NCBI RefSeq assembly: GCF_001884065.1
Contig: NZ_MACH01000008.1
Coordinates: 97,724 to 161,723 of the forward strand
Source: Bacillus proteolyticus
GTDB lineage: Bacteria > Bacillota > Bacilli > Bacillales > Bacillaceae_G
Length of the DNA stretch: 64,000 bases
Reading direction: 5' to 3'
The stretch's first letter is position 1; each line of letters begins with the position of its first letter. Position numbers and translations under genes: made by a program. Positions 17,551 to 29,097 of the stretch are shown here, piece by piece. Under the pieces are notes generated by a model. That model had not been told where the DNA came from and made no database searches. It saw nothing but the letters and a program-made list of their open reading frames with translations.

Positions 17551-18744
17551 CTATAAAAAGAACGCAAATATCGTTCCTATCCATTCTTTGCCCCTATCAA
17601 TAAGGGAAAGTGGGCTGACATCATCAAAGGAAAGTAATGACGCATTTTTTAGATCTTCATGGAATTTATTTTTTACTTCTTGTATGAAGTGTTTATCGTA
17701 CAAAAGGCAGTTGATTTCATGATTAATATATAAACTTCTCATATCAAAATTAGCAGTTCCAATATCACAAATATGATCGTCTACTATAATGATTTTTGCG
17801 TGAAAAAATCCTTGTTGAAAAGCGTAAATATTACAACCAGCTTGTATTAACTTTCGGCAATATGGGAATTTTGCTTCTCTAACGAGGGCGTGATCGGCCT
17901 TTTGTGGAACGAGAATAGTTATTTGAACCCCACGTTTTCGTGCGTTTAATAATGCGTTCATAATTTTTTTTCCAGGAATGAAATAGGGTGTACCGATAAA
18001 GATTTCTTTTTTCGCGCTTTCGATTAATTGTAAAAATGTATTTTGTAAATAGGCACCATCAGTAGGGATAAAACGATGTAGAACGGTCCCTGGTTGTTGC
18101 TTAGGAAAATAAAGAGATGCATCTAATAAATTTTGGCCTGTATCGTCGAGCCAATCATGTAAAAATTGTTTTTGTAAATCTTGTATCCCTTCTCCTGTAA
18201 GACGTAAATGATAATCTCGCCATAATCCTAACTTTTGATTATGCCCTAAATATTCCTCGCCAATATTAAATCCACCAATATAGCCAATTTCCCCGTCAAT
18301 AACTATAATTTTTCTATGATTTCTTTGATTTGCAGAAAAGAAAGGAAAAGGAAATTTTACTTTGTGACAAAATGAAAAAGAGACACCATGCTTTTGTAGC
18401 GAGTAAATCGCTTCTTTTGATAAATAATGACTGCCAAACCGGTCGAGTAAAAGTCTTACTTCAATTCCTTCTTGTGCTTTATCGATAAGTAACTTTAAAA
18501 ACTTACGACTTATCTCATCATTTTTTACAATAAAAAATAAAACGTGCACATGGTGTTTAGCTTGTTTTATATCAGTAAATAGGGTGTCATACAAATCTTT
18601 TCCGTATGTATAAAGGTGAAAATCACTTTGACGTAAAGGGAAAGAACGAGAACGTACACGCTTTAAATGAACAACTCTCCCATATGAAAGGTCGATTGTA
18701 ATCCAGAGAGCGCTACCTATTAACAAGAGAGATAAGAAGAACAT
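17551..18744 (-). CDS. clsB: Cardiolipin synthase-type phospholipase D family protein
   Basis: A 397-residue membrane enzyme with one N-terminal hydrophobic segment (residues 1-18) and two PLD catalytic motifs, [16 protein letters not shown] and [20 protein letters not shown]. Such enzymes join two phosphatidylglycerol molecules to make cardiolipin. It is shorter at the N-terminus than two-span ClsA proteins, fitting the ywjE/clsB type, and keeps the ywjE-ywjD order of B. subtilis. The start follows GGAGGG by 9 nt. Its symbol is by synteny. Confidence 0.9.
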   Translation of the reverse strand: MFFLSLLLIGSALWITIDLSYGRVVHLKRVRSRSFPLRQSDFHLYTYGKDLYDTLFTDIKQAKHHVHVLFFIVKNDEISRKFLKLLIDKAQEGIEVRLLLDRFGSHYLSKEAIYSLQKHGVSFSFCHKVKFPFPFFSANQRNHRKIIVIDGEIGYIGGFNIGEEYLGHNQKLGLWRDYHLRLTGEGIQDLQKQFLHDWLDDTGQNLLDASLYFPKQQPGTVLHRFIPTDGAYLQNTFLQLIESAKKEIFIGTPYFIPGKKIMNALLNARKRGVQITILVPQKADHALVREAKFPYCRKLIQAGCNIYAFQQGFFHAKIIIVDDHICDIGTANFDMRSLYINHEINCLLYDKHFIQEVKNKFHEDLKNASLLSFDDVSPLSLIDRGKEWIGTIFAFFL

Positions 18745-18804
18745 AAGTAAATTCCCTCCTTCACGGTCTTTTCACCATCAGTTTTTTACAAATCAAAATT
18801 TCAC

Positions 18805-18961
18805 TTTACCCCGCTATTTGCGGGTAGTAAGCCTCCTACCTCAAAATTAGGCTTACTCAAAGGAGTCAGGCGGGAGGCAACAGCCCGTAAAAGCCCGATT
18901 GGTGTGGGCTAATAATCAGGAGGGCATAAACAGCTCCCTACTGATTAAAGTTTCACTTTAT
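18805..18961 (-). repeat. bcr1-type repeat, copy 1 (inverted)
   Basis: About 147 bp in minus orientation, flanked by TTTAC (18805-18809) and TTTAT (18957-18961), close to a 5-bp target duplication. It starts CCCGCTATTTGCGGG and ends CTGATTAAAGTTTCAC. It aligns with the copies at 34124 and 59674. bcr1 elements are known as roughly 155-bp mobile repeats specific to the B. cereus group with a TTTAT duplication. Confidence 0.85.
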
Positions 18962-19019
18962 AGTTTCACCCAAATAAACAGCTTTATTAAAAAATATGTT
19001 GTTGTATAACAAAAAACTG

Positions 19020-19047
19020 TTGACTGAATGCTCACTCATTATATAAT
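19020..19047 (+). promoter_or_regulatory. Promoter of the beta-oxidation operon with FadR-like operator
   Basis: TTGACT (19020-19025), a 16-bp spacer and TATAAT (19042-19047). TGAATG-N4-CTCATT (19025-19040) keeps the AATG-N6-CATT core of the Bacillus FadR box (TGAATGAnTAnTCATTCA) and lies between -35 and -10, a repression position. Confidence 0.65.
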
Positions 19048-19135
19048 GAAGGTAGGGGATAAAATTCAGAAAATTATATGTTTTTGAAGATTCTAAAAAA
19101 GAAAGAGGGCTTACAAAGAGAGGGGTAGCATAAAA

Positions 19136-21247
19136 ATGAATAGCTTACTGATCATTAATTGGCTGGCTGCCATTGCTGTTATTGCTTATGCGGGATATTT
19201 GTTTGTATATCTTATACGAACGAGGATGGCCTACATACAATTAGGAAAAAAGATTGAATTTGACCGTCGTTTTAAAGAGCGTTGGGATCTTCTTAAGGTC
19301 AATGTTTTCGGTCAGAAAAAGCTGCTGAAAGATAAAAAGAGCGGCATCATTCACGTTATGTTCTTTTACGGATTTATTCTTGTCCAATTTGGAGCAATTG
19401 ACTTCGTTTGGAAAGGGCTCGCACCAGGATCACATCTTCCACTTGGACCACTATACCCTGCATTTACATTCTTCCAGGAAATTGTCACACTTGTTATTTT
19501 AATTGCAGTCTTTTGGGCTTTCCATAGACGCTATGTTGAAAAGCTTGTTCGTTTAAAACGTAATTTCAAATCAGGTCTTGTTCTTATCTTTATTGGTGGC
19601 TTAATGATTTCTGTGCTACTTGGTAATGGGATGGGAATTATATGGCACGGTGAGGAGCTTTCATGGAGTGAACCAATCGCTTCTGCAATCGCTTACGTTT
19701 TCTCAGGGATAAATGAAACCGTAGCCATTTCTGTGTTCTATTTCTCTTGGTGGGTGCATTTACTAATCTTGTTAACATTTTTAGTGTATGTTCCACAATC
19801 AAAACATGCGCATTTAATTGCTGGACCAGTTAACGTGTTTTTTGGTCGTCTTTCAAATCCGGGAAAACTTGAAAAAATCGATTTTGAAGATGAAACACAA
19901 GAAACATTCGGTGTTGGTAAAATTGAAGACTTTAGACAAAATCAGCTCGTTGATTTATATGCTTGCGTAGAATGTGGCCGTTGTACAAATATGTGTCCGG
20001 CAACAGGAACAGGCAAAATGTTATCACCGATGGATTTAATTTTAAAACTTCGTGATCATTTAACTGATAAAGGAGCAGCGGTAACATCAAAAGCACCGTG
20101 GGTTCCAGTTGTTGCTTTTAATAATACACAAGGAAATCAGTTAGCGATGATGGCAGCTGGAAAAGGACAACAAGAATCAGCAGCTACAGCACTCGCTTAC
20201 GATCCGAGCTTAATCGGAGATGTTATTACAGAAGAAGAGATTTGGGCATGTACAACGTGCCGTAACTGTGAAGATCAGTGTCCAGTTATGAATGAACATG
20301 TTGATAAAATTATTGATTTACGCCGCTATCTCGTTTTAACAGAAGGGAAAATGGATGCAGAGGCGCAGCGTGCAATGACTAATATCGAGCGTCAAGGTAA
20401 TCCGTGGGGACTGAATCGTAAAGAGCGTGAAACATGGCGTCAAGGTGATGATGAAGTAACAGTTCCAACTGTAAAAGAGAAATCAAAAGCAGGCGAAGAG
20501 TTTGAATACTTATTCTGGGTTGGATCAATGGGTTCGTATGACAACCGCAGTCAGAAGATTGCGATATCATTTGCGAAGCTAATGAACGAAGCAGACATTT
20601 CATTCGCAATTCTTGGTAATAAGGAAAAGAACTCTGGTGATACACCGCGCCGCCTCGGAAACGAATTTGTATTCCAAGAGATGGCAACGAAAAACATTGA
20701 AGAATTTGAAAAAGCAGGAGTGAAGAAAATCGTTACGATTGACCCTCATGCTTATAACACTTTTAAAAATGAGTACCCGGACTTCGGCTTACAAGCAGAA
20801 GTCTATCATCATACAGAATTACTAGCCCAGTGGGTGAAGGAAGGACGTTTAAAACCTGTCCATTCTATTGAAGAAACAGTTACGTACCATGATTCCTGTT
20901 ACTTAGGAAGATACAACGAAGTATATGAGGCACCGCGCGATATTCTAAAAGCAATTCCAGGTGTAAACTTTGTAGAAATGGCGCGTAACCGTGAAACGGG
21001 AATGTGCTGTGGTGCAGGTGGCGGCTTAATGTGGATGGAAGAAACGGCTGGTTCTCGTATTAACGTTGCTCGTACAGAACAAGCGCTGGCTGTACAACCG
21101 TCAATTATCGGTACAGGATGCCCATATTGCTTAACGATGATTAGTGACGGTACGAAAGCGAAAGAAGTTGAAGAAACGGTTCAAACTCTGGACGTAACAG
21201 AGATTTTAGAACGCTCAGTTATCGGACAGAAGAAAGAAGCAATCTAG
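19136..21247 (+). CDS. fadF: Iron-sulfur oxidoreductase linked to fatty-acid oxidation
   Basis: A 703-residue membrane protein. The N-terminal part (to about residue 230) has five or six membrane spans like the nitrate reductase gamma subunit, a haem-type quinone-side module. Two 4Fe-4S ferredoxin motifs follow: CVECGRCTNMCPATGTGK near 280 and CTTCRNCEDQCPVMNEHVDK near 370. The C-terminal half has CCG domains (CYLGRYNEVYEAPRD, GMCCGAGGGLMW) as in heterodisulfide reductases. It is the ywjF/fadF orthologue and probably passes electrons from acyl-CoA dehydrogenases via electron-transfer flavoprotein to menaquinone. It heads the operon and follows a FadR-like operator. Confidence 0.9.
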   Translation: MNSLLIINWLAAIAVIAYAGYLFVYLIRTRMAYIQLGKKIEFDRRFKERWDLLKVNVFGQKKLLKDKKSGIIHVMFFYGFILVQFGAIDFVWKGLAPGSHLPLGPLYPAFTFFQEIVTLVILIAVFWAFHRRYVEKLVRLKRNFKSGLVLIFIGGLMISVLLGNGMGIIWHGEELSWSEPIASAIAYVFSGINETVAISVFYFSWWVHLLILLTFLVYVPQSKHAHLIAGPVNVFFGRLSNPGKLEKIDFEDETQETFGVGKIEDFRQNQLVDLYACVECGRCTNMCPATGTGKMLSPMDLILKLRDHLTDKGAAVTSKAPWVPVVAFNNTQGNQLAMMAAGKGQQESAATALAYDPSLIGDVITEEEIWACTTCRNCEDQCPVMNEHVDKIIDLRRYLVLTEGKMDAEAQRAMTNIERQGNPWGLNRKERETWRQGDDEVTVPTVKEKSKAGEEFEYLFWVGSMGSYDNRSQKIAISFAKLMNEADISFAILGNKEKNSGDTPRRLGNEFVFQEMATKNIEEFEKAGVKKIVTIDPHAYNTFKNEYPDFGLQAEVYHHTELLAQWVKEGRLKPVHSIEETVTYHDSCYLGRYNEVYEAPRDILKAIPGVNFVEMARNRETGMCCGAGGGLMWMEETAGSRINVARTEQALAVQPSIIGTGCPYCLTMISDGTKAKEVEETVQTLDVTEILERSVIGQKKEAI

Positions 21248-21273
21248 TTTGTGGGAATGTATACAACTTTAGA

Positions 21274-21298
21274 AAGAGGTGCAATTATTGCACCTCTT
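21274..21298 (+). terminator. Hairpin between fadF and the thiolase gene
   Basis: AAGAGGTGCAA-TTA-TTGCACCTCTT is an 11-bp perfect stem with a 3-nt loop. It lacks a real T tract, so it may be an internal processing or weak attenuation site rather than a full terminator. Confidence 0.5.
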
Positions 21299-21311
21299 CT
21301 CAACGTAGGAA

Positions 21312-21330
21312 TACCGAGCGAGCGCTCGGC
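21312..21330 (+). promoter_or_regulatory. Palindromic operator upstream of the thiolase gene
   Basis: CCGAGCG-AG-CGCTCGG is a GC-rich 16-bp inverted repeat about 30 bp before the thiolase start, unlike the AT-rich surroundings. It has the look of a TetR-family operator and could be the site of the TetR protein at the end of this operon. This is inference. Confidence 0.5.
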
Positions 21331-21358
21331 GTTAAAAAAAGAAATGGGGGAAAGAAAC

Positions 21359-22540
21359 ATGAGTAAAACAGTTATTTTAAGTGCTGCAAGAACACCGGTT
21401 GGGAAATTTGGAGGGACTTTAAAAGACGTGAAAGCAACGGAACTTGGAGGAATCGCAATTAAGGCAGCGCTTGAAAGGGCGAATATTTCCGCGAGTGATG
21501 TTGAAGAAGTTATATTTGGAACGGTTATCCAAGGAGGACAAGGACAAATTCCATCACGCCAAGCAGCAAGAGCGGCTGGAATTCCTTGGGAAGTGCAGAC
21601 AGAAACAGTGAATAAAGTTTGTGCATCAGGGCTTCGCGCAGTTACTTTAGCGGATCAAATTATTCGTACTGGTGACCAATCACTGATTGTAGCTGGTGGA
21701 ATGGAATCGATGAGTAACAGTCCTTACATTTTACGAGGAGCAAGATGGGGATACAGAATGGGTAATAACGAAGTTATCGATTTAAACGTTGCAGACGGTT
21801 TAACATGCGCATTTTCAGGTATACACATGGGTGTTTATGGAGGGGAAGTTGCAAAAGAAGACGGGATCTCTCGCGAAGCACAAGATGAATGGGCATATCG
21901 TAGCCATCAACGTGCGGTTTCAGCACATAAGGAAGGTCGTTTTGAAGAGGAGATTGTACCAGTAACAATTCAGCAAAGAAAAAGCGATCCTATCGTCGTG
22001 GCTAAGGATGAGGCGCCACGCGAGGATACAACGATTGAAAAATTAGCAAAATTAAAGCCTGTATTTGATAAGACGTCAGCGGTGACAGCTGGTAATGCTC
22101 CTGGACTAAATGATGGCGGTGCGGCGCTTGTATTAATGAGCGAGGACAGAGCGAAGCAAGAGGGAAGAAAGCCATTAGCGACAATTTTGGCGCATACAGC
22201 AATTGCGGTAGAATCGAAGGATTTCCCAAGAACGCCAGGTTATGCAATTAATGAATTGCTGAAAAAGACAGGTAAGACAATTGAAGAAATTGATCTATTT
22301 GAAATCAATGAGGCATTTGCGGCGGTAGCAATTGCAAGTACTGAAATTGCAGGGATTGATCCGGAAAAATTGAATGTAAATGGCGGTGCTGTAGCAATGG
22401 GGCATCCAATTGGAGCGAGCGGAGCACGTATTATCGTTACACTTATCCATGCACTGAAGCAGCGCGGCGGCGGAATTGGAATTGCTTCTATTTGTAGCGG
22501 TGGCGGTCAAGGTGATGCAGTGATGATTGAGGTTCATTAA
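21359..22540 (+). CDS. Acetyl-CoA C-acetyltransferase (thiolase)
   Basis: A 393-residue thiolase. The acylated Cys is in [12 protein letters not shown], His in the NEAFA-VAIA and [15 protein letters not shown] motifs, and the second active-site Cys in [12 protein letters not shown]. It cleaves or forms acetoacetyl-CoA and is the last step of the beta-oxidation spiral. The ATG at 21359 follows GGGGGAAAG and gives the standard family length; a frame extension upstream covers the operator and is not credible. It resembles B. subtilis MmgA, but here sits in the fadF operon. Confidence 0.95.
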   Translation: MSKTVILSAARTPVGKFGGTLKDVKATELGGIAIKAALERANISASDVEEVIFGTVIQGGQGQIPSRQAARAAGIPWEVQTETVNKVCASGLRAVTLADQIIRTGDQSLIVAGGMESMSNSPYILRGARWGYRMGNNEVIDLNVADGLTCAFSGIHMGVYGGEVAKEDGISREAQDEWAYRSHQRAVSAHKEGRFEEEIVPVTIQQRKSDPIVVAKDEAPREDTTIEKLAKLKPVFDKTSAVTAGNAPGLNDGGAALVLMSEDRAKQEGRKPLATILAHTAIAVESKDFPRTPGYAINELLKKTGKTIEEIDLFEINEAFAAVAIASTEIAGIDPEKLNVNGGAVAMGHPIGASGARIIVTLIHALKQRGGGIGIASICSGGGQGDAVMIEVH

Positions 22541-22596
22541 TTTACGTTCAGGAAATTTTGGGTTTATTAACAACTTATATTAAGGGGGAAGAAAGA

Positions 22597-23448
22597 ATGG
22601 GTGTACAAAAAATAGTTGTAATTGGTGCAGGACAAATGGGTTCAGGTATCGCACAAGTGTGTGCAATGGCAGGCTATGATGTGAAAGTGCAAGATTTAAA
22701 GCAAGAGCAGTTAGACCGAGGGCTAGCTGTTATTTCGAAAAATTTAGCCCGTCAAGTAGAAAAAGGCCGTATGAAGGAAGAAGAGAAAGAAGCGACTTTA
22801 AATCGTCTTACATGGACGCTCGATCTAAATAGTGTCAAAGAAGCGGATCTTGTTATTGAAGCAGCTGTTGAGAAAATGGATATTAAAAAGAAAATTTTTG
22901 CGAATCTAGATGAAATCGCTCCAGAACACGCAATTTTAGCGACGAATACGTCATCGTTACCAATTACGGAAATTGCAGCGGTAACGAAACGTCCTGAGAA
23001 AGTAATCGGCATGCACTTTATGAATCCAGTTCCAGTTATGAAACTCGTTGAAATTATTCGTGGTTTAGCTACAGATGATGCAGTGTACGAAACGATTGAG
23101 GATATTACGAAAAAAATCGGGAAAGTGCCAGTGGAAGTAAATGATTTCCCAGGGTTTGTATCGAACCGTATTTTATTACCAATGATTAACGAAGCAATCT
23201 ATACGTTATATGAAGGTGTAGCAACGAAAGAAGCGATTGATGAAGTAATGAAGCTCGGTATGAATCATCCGATGGGGCCTTTGACACTCGCTGATTTTAT
23301 CGGTTTAGATACGTGTTTATACATTATGGAAGTGTTGCATGAAGGATTAGGAGATAGTAAATATCGCCCATGTCCATTATTACGCAAGTATGTGAATGCA
23401 GGATGGTTAGGACGTAAAACGGGTCGTGGTTTCTACGTTTACGAATAA
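22597..23448 (+). CDS. 3-hydroxybutyryl-CoA dehydrogenase
   Basis: A 283-residue NAD-dependent dehydrogenase. The N-terminal Rossmann motif is [20 protein letters not shown]. The catalytic region [17 protein letters not shown] contains the active-site His and the downstream Asn and Glu region, and the C-terminal helical dimer domain has [18 protein letters not shown]. It oxidises 3-hydroxyacyl-CoA in beta-oxidation. The ATG at 22597 follows AAGGGGGAAG and gives the usual length. It resembles MmgB. Spacing to the neighbours (56 and 72 bp) fits one transcript. Confidence 0.95.
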   Translation: MGVQKIVVIGAGQMGSGIAQVCAMAGYDVKVQDLKQEQLDRGLAVISKNLARQVEKGRMKEEEKEATLNRLTWTLDLNSVKEADLVIEAAVEKMDIKKKIFANLDEIAPEHAILATNTSSLPITEIAAVTKRPEKVIGMHFMNPVPVMKLVEIIRGLATDDAVYETIEDITKKIGKVPVEVNDFPGFVSNRILLPMINEAIYTLYEGVATKEAIDEVMKLGMNHPMGPLTLADFIGLDTCLYIMEVLHEGLGDSKYRPCPLLRKYVNAGWLGRKTGRGFYVYE

Positions 23449-23520
23449 AGTCCTCCCTTTATTAAAATAGTGGTCTTACCAGATTGTTAAAAAGATATAT
23501 AGCAAACGGAGGCGAAGTAC

Positions 23521-24651
23521 ATGAATTTTCACTTTACTGAAGAGCAACAAATGATGAGGAAAATGGTTCGAGATTTTGCGCAGAAGGAAATAGCTCCCTT
23601 TGTTCCTAGTATGGAACAAGGGGTGTTCCCGAAAGAGATTTTGCAAAAGATGGGTGAGCTTGGACTAATGGGTATTCCAGCGCCTGCAAAATATGGCGGG
23701 GCAGAAATGGATTTTATTTCTTACATTCTAGCAATTGAGGAAATTTCAAAGGTAAGTGCAACGGTTGGTGTAATTTTAGCTGTACATACGTCAGTTGGAA
23801 TGAATCCGATTTTATACTTCGGAACAGAAGAACAGAAGCAGAAATATGTTTCTAAATTGGCGACTGGTGAGTATTTAGGCGCATTTGCTCTAACAGAACC
23901 AAATGCAGGATCAGATGCAGGTAGTTTGAAATCAAGAGCTGTAAAAAAAGACGATCACTACATCATTAATGGATCGAAAGTATTTATTACGAATGGCGGC
24001 GAAGCAAGTACATACATTGTATTCGCTTCTACAAATCCAGAGGCGGGGAAAAGTGGCATTTCTGCATTTATAGTAGAGAAAGATACGCCAGGCTTAATCA
24101 TCGGAAAAGATGAGCATAAGATGGGTCTTCTTGGTTCTCGTACAGTGCAACTTACGTTTGAAGATATGAAAGTACCGGCCGAGAATTTACTTGGTGAAGA
24201 AGGACAAGGATTTAAGGTGGCGATGGCGAATTTAGATGTTGGGCGAATTGGAATCGGAGCGCAGGCATTAGGAATCGCGGAAGCGGCGCTTGCATGTGCG
24301 ATTGATTATGCGAAAGAGCGCGAGCAATTCGGTAAGCCAATTGCGGCGCAGCAAGGAATCGGATTCAAACTTGCAGATATGGCGACTAGCGTAGAAGCAG
24401 CGCGATTACTTGTATACAGAGCGGCATCGCTAAGAGCGCAAGGATTACCATGCGGTAAAGAAGCTTCTATTGCGAAATTATTTGCTTCTAAGACGGCTGT
24501 TGAAGTTGCAATTGAAGCGGTGCAAGTATTTGGCGGTTACGGTTATACAAAAGATTATCCAGTAGAAAGATTTTTCCGTGATGCGAAGATCACGCAAATA
24601 TATGAAGGAACGAGCGAAATACAAAAGCTTGTAATTAGTCGAGCTTTATAA
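23521..24651 (+). CDS. Acyl-CoA dehydrogenase (first of two)
   Basis: A 376-residue flavoprotein. The family signatures ALTEPNAGSDAGS (FAD/acyl binding) and [20 protein letters not shown] are present, with the catalytic base Glu in QIYEGTSEIQ. It introduces the alpha-beta double bond in acyl-CoA and passes electrons to ETF. The start follows GGAGGCGAAG. It resembles short/branched-chain enzymes such as B. subtilis MmgC. It is about two-thirds identical by eye to the next gene in its second half, pointing to an old tandem duplication. Confidence 0.94.
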   Translation: MNFHFTEEQQMMRKMVRDFAQKEIAPFVPSMEQGVFPKEILQKMGELGLMGIPAPAKYGGAEMDFISYILAIEEISKVSATVGVILAVHTSVGMNPILYFGTEEQKQKYVSKLATGEYLGAFALTEPNAGSDAGSLKSRAVKKDDHYIINGSKVFITNGGEASTYIVFASTNPEAGKSGISAFIVEKDTPGLIIGKDEHKMGLLGSRTVQLTFEDMKVPAENLLGEEGQGFKVAMANLDVGRIGIGAQALGIAEAALACAIDYAKEREQFGKPIAAQQGIGFKLADMATSVEAARLLVYRAASLRAQGLPCGKEASIAKLFASKTAVEVAIEAVQVFGGYGYTKDYPVERFFRDAKITQIYEGTSEIQKLVISRAL

Positions 24652-24672
24652 AAAGACGAGGGGGAGACGGGA

Positions 24673-25812
24673 ATGCATTTTAAATTATCAGAAGAACATG
24701 AAATGATAAGAAAAATGGTTCGGGATTTTGCAAGAAATGAAGTAGCACCGACGGCGGCAGAGCGTGATGAGGAAGAGCGATTTGATCGCGCTTTATTTGA
24801 TCAAATGGCAGAGCTTGGTTTAACCGGCATTCCGTGGCCTGAAGAGTATGGTGGAATTGGAAGCGATTACTTAGCGTATGTAATTGCCATTGAAGAATTA
24901 TCTCGCGTATGTGCTTCTACAGGCGTAACATTGTCTGCACATACTTCACTTGCTGGTTGGCCAATTTTTAAATTTGGAACGGAAGAGCAAAAGCAAAAGT
25001 TTTTACGACCAATGGCAGAAGGAAAGAAAATTGGCGCATACGGTTTAACGGAACCAAGTTCCGGTTCAGATGCTGGCGGAATGAGGACAACTGCGAAACG
25101 AGATGGAGACCATTACATTTTAAATGGATCGAAAATCTTTATTACAAATGGTGGCATTGCTGATATTTATGTTGTTTTTGCATTAACAGACCCTGAATCG
25201 AAGCAGCGCGGTACGAGCGCATTCATCGTGGAGAGCGATACGCCGGGATTTTCAGTTGGGAAAAAAGAGAGCAAGCTAGGGATTCGCTCTTCGCCGACTA
25301 CTGAAATTATGTTTGAAGACTGCCGCATTCCTGTAGAGAATTTACTAGGGGAAGAGGGGCAAGGATTTAAGGTAGCGATGCAAACGTTAGACGGCGGTCG
25401 TAATGGTATTGCGGCGCAAGCGGTTGGTATTGCACAATCAGCCTTAGATGCTTCTGTAGAATATGCAAGAGAGCGTCATCAGTTCGGTAAGCCAATTGCG
25501 GCGCAGCAAGGGATTGGCTTTAAACTTGCAGATATGGCAACGGATGTAGAGGCGGCGCGTCTTTTAACATATCAAGCGGCTTGGCTTGAATCTGAAGGGC
25601 TTCCGTACGGGAAAGAGTCAGCGATGTCAAAAGTATTTGCAGGTGATACAGCGATGAAGGTAACGACTGAAGCAGTACAAGTATTTGGTGGTTATGGTTA
25701 TACGAAAGATTATCCAGTAGAGCGTTACATGCGCGATGCAAAGATTACACAGATATATGAGGGAACGCAAGAGATTCAAAGACTTGTAATTTCTCGTATG
25801 TTAACGAAATAG
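24673..25812 (+). CDS. acdA: Acyl-CoA dehydrogenase (second of two)
   Basis: A 379-residue flavoprotein with the same signatures: [32 protein letters not shown] and [20 protein letters not shown], and the catalytic Glu in [10 protein letters not shown]. The start follows GAGGGGGAGACGGG. Position between fadF and rpoE matches B. subtilis acdA in the FadR regulon, hence the symbol. A strong terminator follows, separating it from the tetR gene. Confidence 0.92.
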   Translation: MHFKLSEEHEMIRKMVRDFARNEVAPTAAERDEEERFDRALFDQMAELGLTGIPWPEEYGGIGSDYLAYVIAIEELSRVCASTGVTLSAHTSLAGWPIFKFGTEEQKQKFLRPMAEGKKIGAYGLTEPSSGSDAGGMRTTAKRDGDHYILNGSKIFITNGGIADIYVVFALTDPESKQRGTSAFIVESDTPGFSVGKKESKLGIRSSPTTEIMFEDCRIPVENLLGEEGQGFKVAMQTLDGGRNGIAAQAVGIAQSALDASVEYARERHQFGKPIAAQQGIGFKLADMATDVEAARLLTYQAAWLESEGLPYGKESAMSKVFAGDTAMKVTTEAVQVFGGYGYTKDYPVERYMRDAKITQIYEGTQEIQRLVISRMLTK

Positions 25813-25817
25813 GAACG

Positions 25818-25845
25818 AAAGCGTAGGTATTTTCCTACGCTTTTT
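25818..25845 (+). terminator. Terminator after acdA
   Basis: AAAGCGTAGG-N5-TCCTACGCTTT followed by TTTT: a 10-bp stem that ends the main operon before the regulator gene. Confidence 0.85.
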
Positions 25846-25877
25846 CCTTCCAAAAATAATAGAGAGAGGTGAAGGGG

Positions 25878-26507
25878 ATGGTTAAACATAATGTACATGC
25901 ATCAGTGAAAGATGAAAAATTAGTTGCGTTAAGGCGTGAACAAATGATTAAAGGTGCGGTGCAACTGTTTAAGCAAAAAGGGTTCCCACGTACAACAACG
26001 AGAGAAATTGCGAAGGCGGCTGGGTTTAGTATTGGAACACTTTATGAGTACATTCGTACAAAAGATGATGTTTTATATTTAGTTTGTGATAGTATATATG
26101 AACATGTAAAAGAGCGGTTAGAGGAAGTAGTGTGTACAGAGAAGGGAAGTATAGAAAGTTTAAAGATAGCAATAACGAATTATTTTAAAGTGATGGATGA
26201 ATTGCAAGAAGAAGTATTAATTATGTATCAAGAGGTACGTTTTTTACCGAAAGAATCACTCCCATATGTATTAGAAAAAGAGTTTCAAATGGTAGGAATG
26301 TTCGAGAATATTTTAGAACAGTGTACGGAAAATGGAACATTTACATTAAATAAAAAAGAAATACAGCTTCTTGCACATAATATTTTCATACAAGGACAAA
26401 TGTGGGGATTTAGACGTTGGGCCCTGCAAAAACTGTATACGCTTGAAGAATATACAGAAATGCAAATTAGGTATGTATTGCAAGGGGCGCATATGCTTCC
26501 GAAATAA
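25878..26507 (+). CDS. TetR/AcrR family regulator
   Basis: A 209-residue repressor. The N-terminal helix-turn-helix is at about 20-65 (GAVQLFKQKGFPRTTTREIA then GFSIGTLYEYIRTKDDVLY). The helical C-terminal domain, which would bind an acyl-CoA or similar ligand, does not resemble B. subtilis FadR closely. The ATG at 25878 follows GAGAGGTG by 6 nt; a GTG three codons earlier lies inside that site. Its place at the end of the beta-oxidation genes suggests it controls them, perhaps through the CCGAGCGAGCGCTCGG palindrome at 21312. Confidence 0.88.
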   Translation: MVKHNVHASVKDEKLVALRREQMIKGAVQLFKQKGFPRTTTREIAKAAGFSIGTLYEYIRTKDDVLYLVCDSIYEHVKERLEEVVCTEKGSIESLKIAITNYFKVMDELQEEVLIMYQEVRFLPKESLPYVLEKEFQMVGMFENILEQCTENGTFTLNKKEIQLLAHNIFIQGQMWGFRRWALQKLYTLEEYTEMQIRYVLQGAHMLPK

Positions 26508-26560
26508 GGAATGGACAAATTATAATTTTATTACCATATTAAAGTTTCCCGTTTTTTTTG

Positions 26561-26590
26561 TAGCATATTTGTGCGACTTTTGTTTATAAT
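26561..26590 (+). promoter_or_regulatory. Promoter of rpoE
   Basis: TAGCAT (26561-26566), an 18-bp spacer and TATAAT (26585-26590) upstream of rpoE. The -35 is weak. Confidence 0.45.
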
Positions 26591-26661
26591 GAATAGTATG
26601 GATTTTTTTAAGCAGACCGTTATATATAAGGTTATATTTGAAGAAAGGAAGTGCCGCATAA

Positions 26662-27198
26662 GTGAATTTTAAGCAATATTCACCAGAAGAGCTAAAAGAA
26701 TGTTCAATGATTGAAGTTGTACATAGCGTTTTAGGGGATAAAAGACAAGCAACGACATTCAACGAGTTGGTTCAAGAAATCGCTCAAGTGCTGGGACTAT
26801 CTCAAGAGCAAGTTAATGCGAAACTCGCACAATTTTATACAGATTTAAACATCGATGGACGTTTCATTAATTTAGGAGAAAATCGTTGGGGACTACGCAG
26901 CTGGTACCCATATGAGCAAATTGATGAAGAAATCTTACCTCAGCCAAAGCCGAAGAAGAAACGTAAAGTTGAAGAGGACGGTTTTGACGACTACATCGAA
27001 GAAGATGAAGATGAATTCGACGATGCAGACGGAAATGCAGACGAAGAAGATGATGTAGAAGATTTGGACAAGGTTCTTGAAGAAGAAGACGCAGATGACG
27101 AAGATGATGATCTTGATGATTTAGAAGAAGATGATGAAGAATTCGCAGAAGAAGAAATTGAGTACGATGAAGCTGAAGAAGAAGAGGAAGAGCTGTAG
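26662..27198 (+). CDS. rpoE: RNA polymerase delta subunit
   Basis: A 178-residue polymerase accessory subunit found in Firmicutes. The folded HARE-HTH domain (residues 1-90, [18 protein letters not shown] and [16 protein letters not shown]) is followed by a very acidic, disordered tail from about 105 to the end, mostly Asp and Glu. Delta displaces nucleic acids from polymerase and raises its sensitivity to initiating nucleotide levels. Initiation is at GTG, 10 nt after AAAGGAAG. The stop is only four bases before the pyrG promoter -35. Confidence 0.95.
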   Translation: MNFKQYSPEELKECSMIEVVHSVLGDKRQATTFNELVQEIAQVLGLSQEQVNAKLAQFYTDLNIDGRFINLGENRWGLRSWYPYEQIDEEILPQPKPKKKRKVEEDGFDDYIEEDEDEFDDADGNADEEDDVEDLDKVLEEEDADDEDDDLDDLEEDDEEFAEEEIEYDEAEEEEEEL

Positions 27199-27201
27199 TT
27201 C

Positions 27202-27345
27202 TTGACTTTTCATTATCGTCCATGTAGAATCATTTTTGGGCTCTTTAAAACAGGACGATAATACTTTTAAAGTGTAAATATAAAAGAAAATTGCTCCCTA
27301 CTTATTACTTTATGTGATGAGGGGAGCAATTTTCTTTTTTGTTTT
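27202..27345 (+). promoter_or_regulatory. pyrG promoter and CTP-sensing attenuator
   Basis: TTGACT (27202-27207), 17-bp spacer and TAGAAT (27225-27230) place the start at the GGGC of 27238-27241. A strong hairpin follows at 27287-27333 (AAAATTGCTCCC.../...GGGAGCAATTTT) with a T-rich tail. In B. subtilis, low CTP lets polymerase add extra G residues at such a GGGC start, and the G-run pairs with the C-rich side of the terminator to prevent termination. The layout here matches that mechanism. Confidence 0.85.
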
Positions 27346-27422
27346 TTGTTTAGAAAATAAAAAGAGTCTAACAATAAGATAGGTACAGTGTTATCTACAT
27401 ACGTTGCGCTTTGCAACGGTGA

Positions 27423-29063
<1,641 letters not shown>

Positions 29064-29064
29064 T

Positions 29065-29097
29065 AAAAAAAAGCGCCTGAAATAGGGCGCTTTTTTT
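29065..29097. terminator. Bidirectional terminator between pyrG and ywjG
   Basis: AAAAAAAGCGCC-TGAAATA-GGGCGCTTTTTTT: GC-rich core with long A and T runs, serving both converging genes. Confidence 0.9.

Noticed and set aside
26867-27223. 118-residue minus-strand frame opposite rpoE
   Set aside because: It is a shadow of the repetitive GAA/GAT codons in the acidic tail; Leu/His-rich product and no ribosome site.
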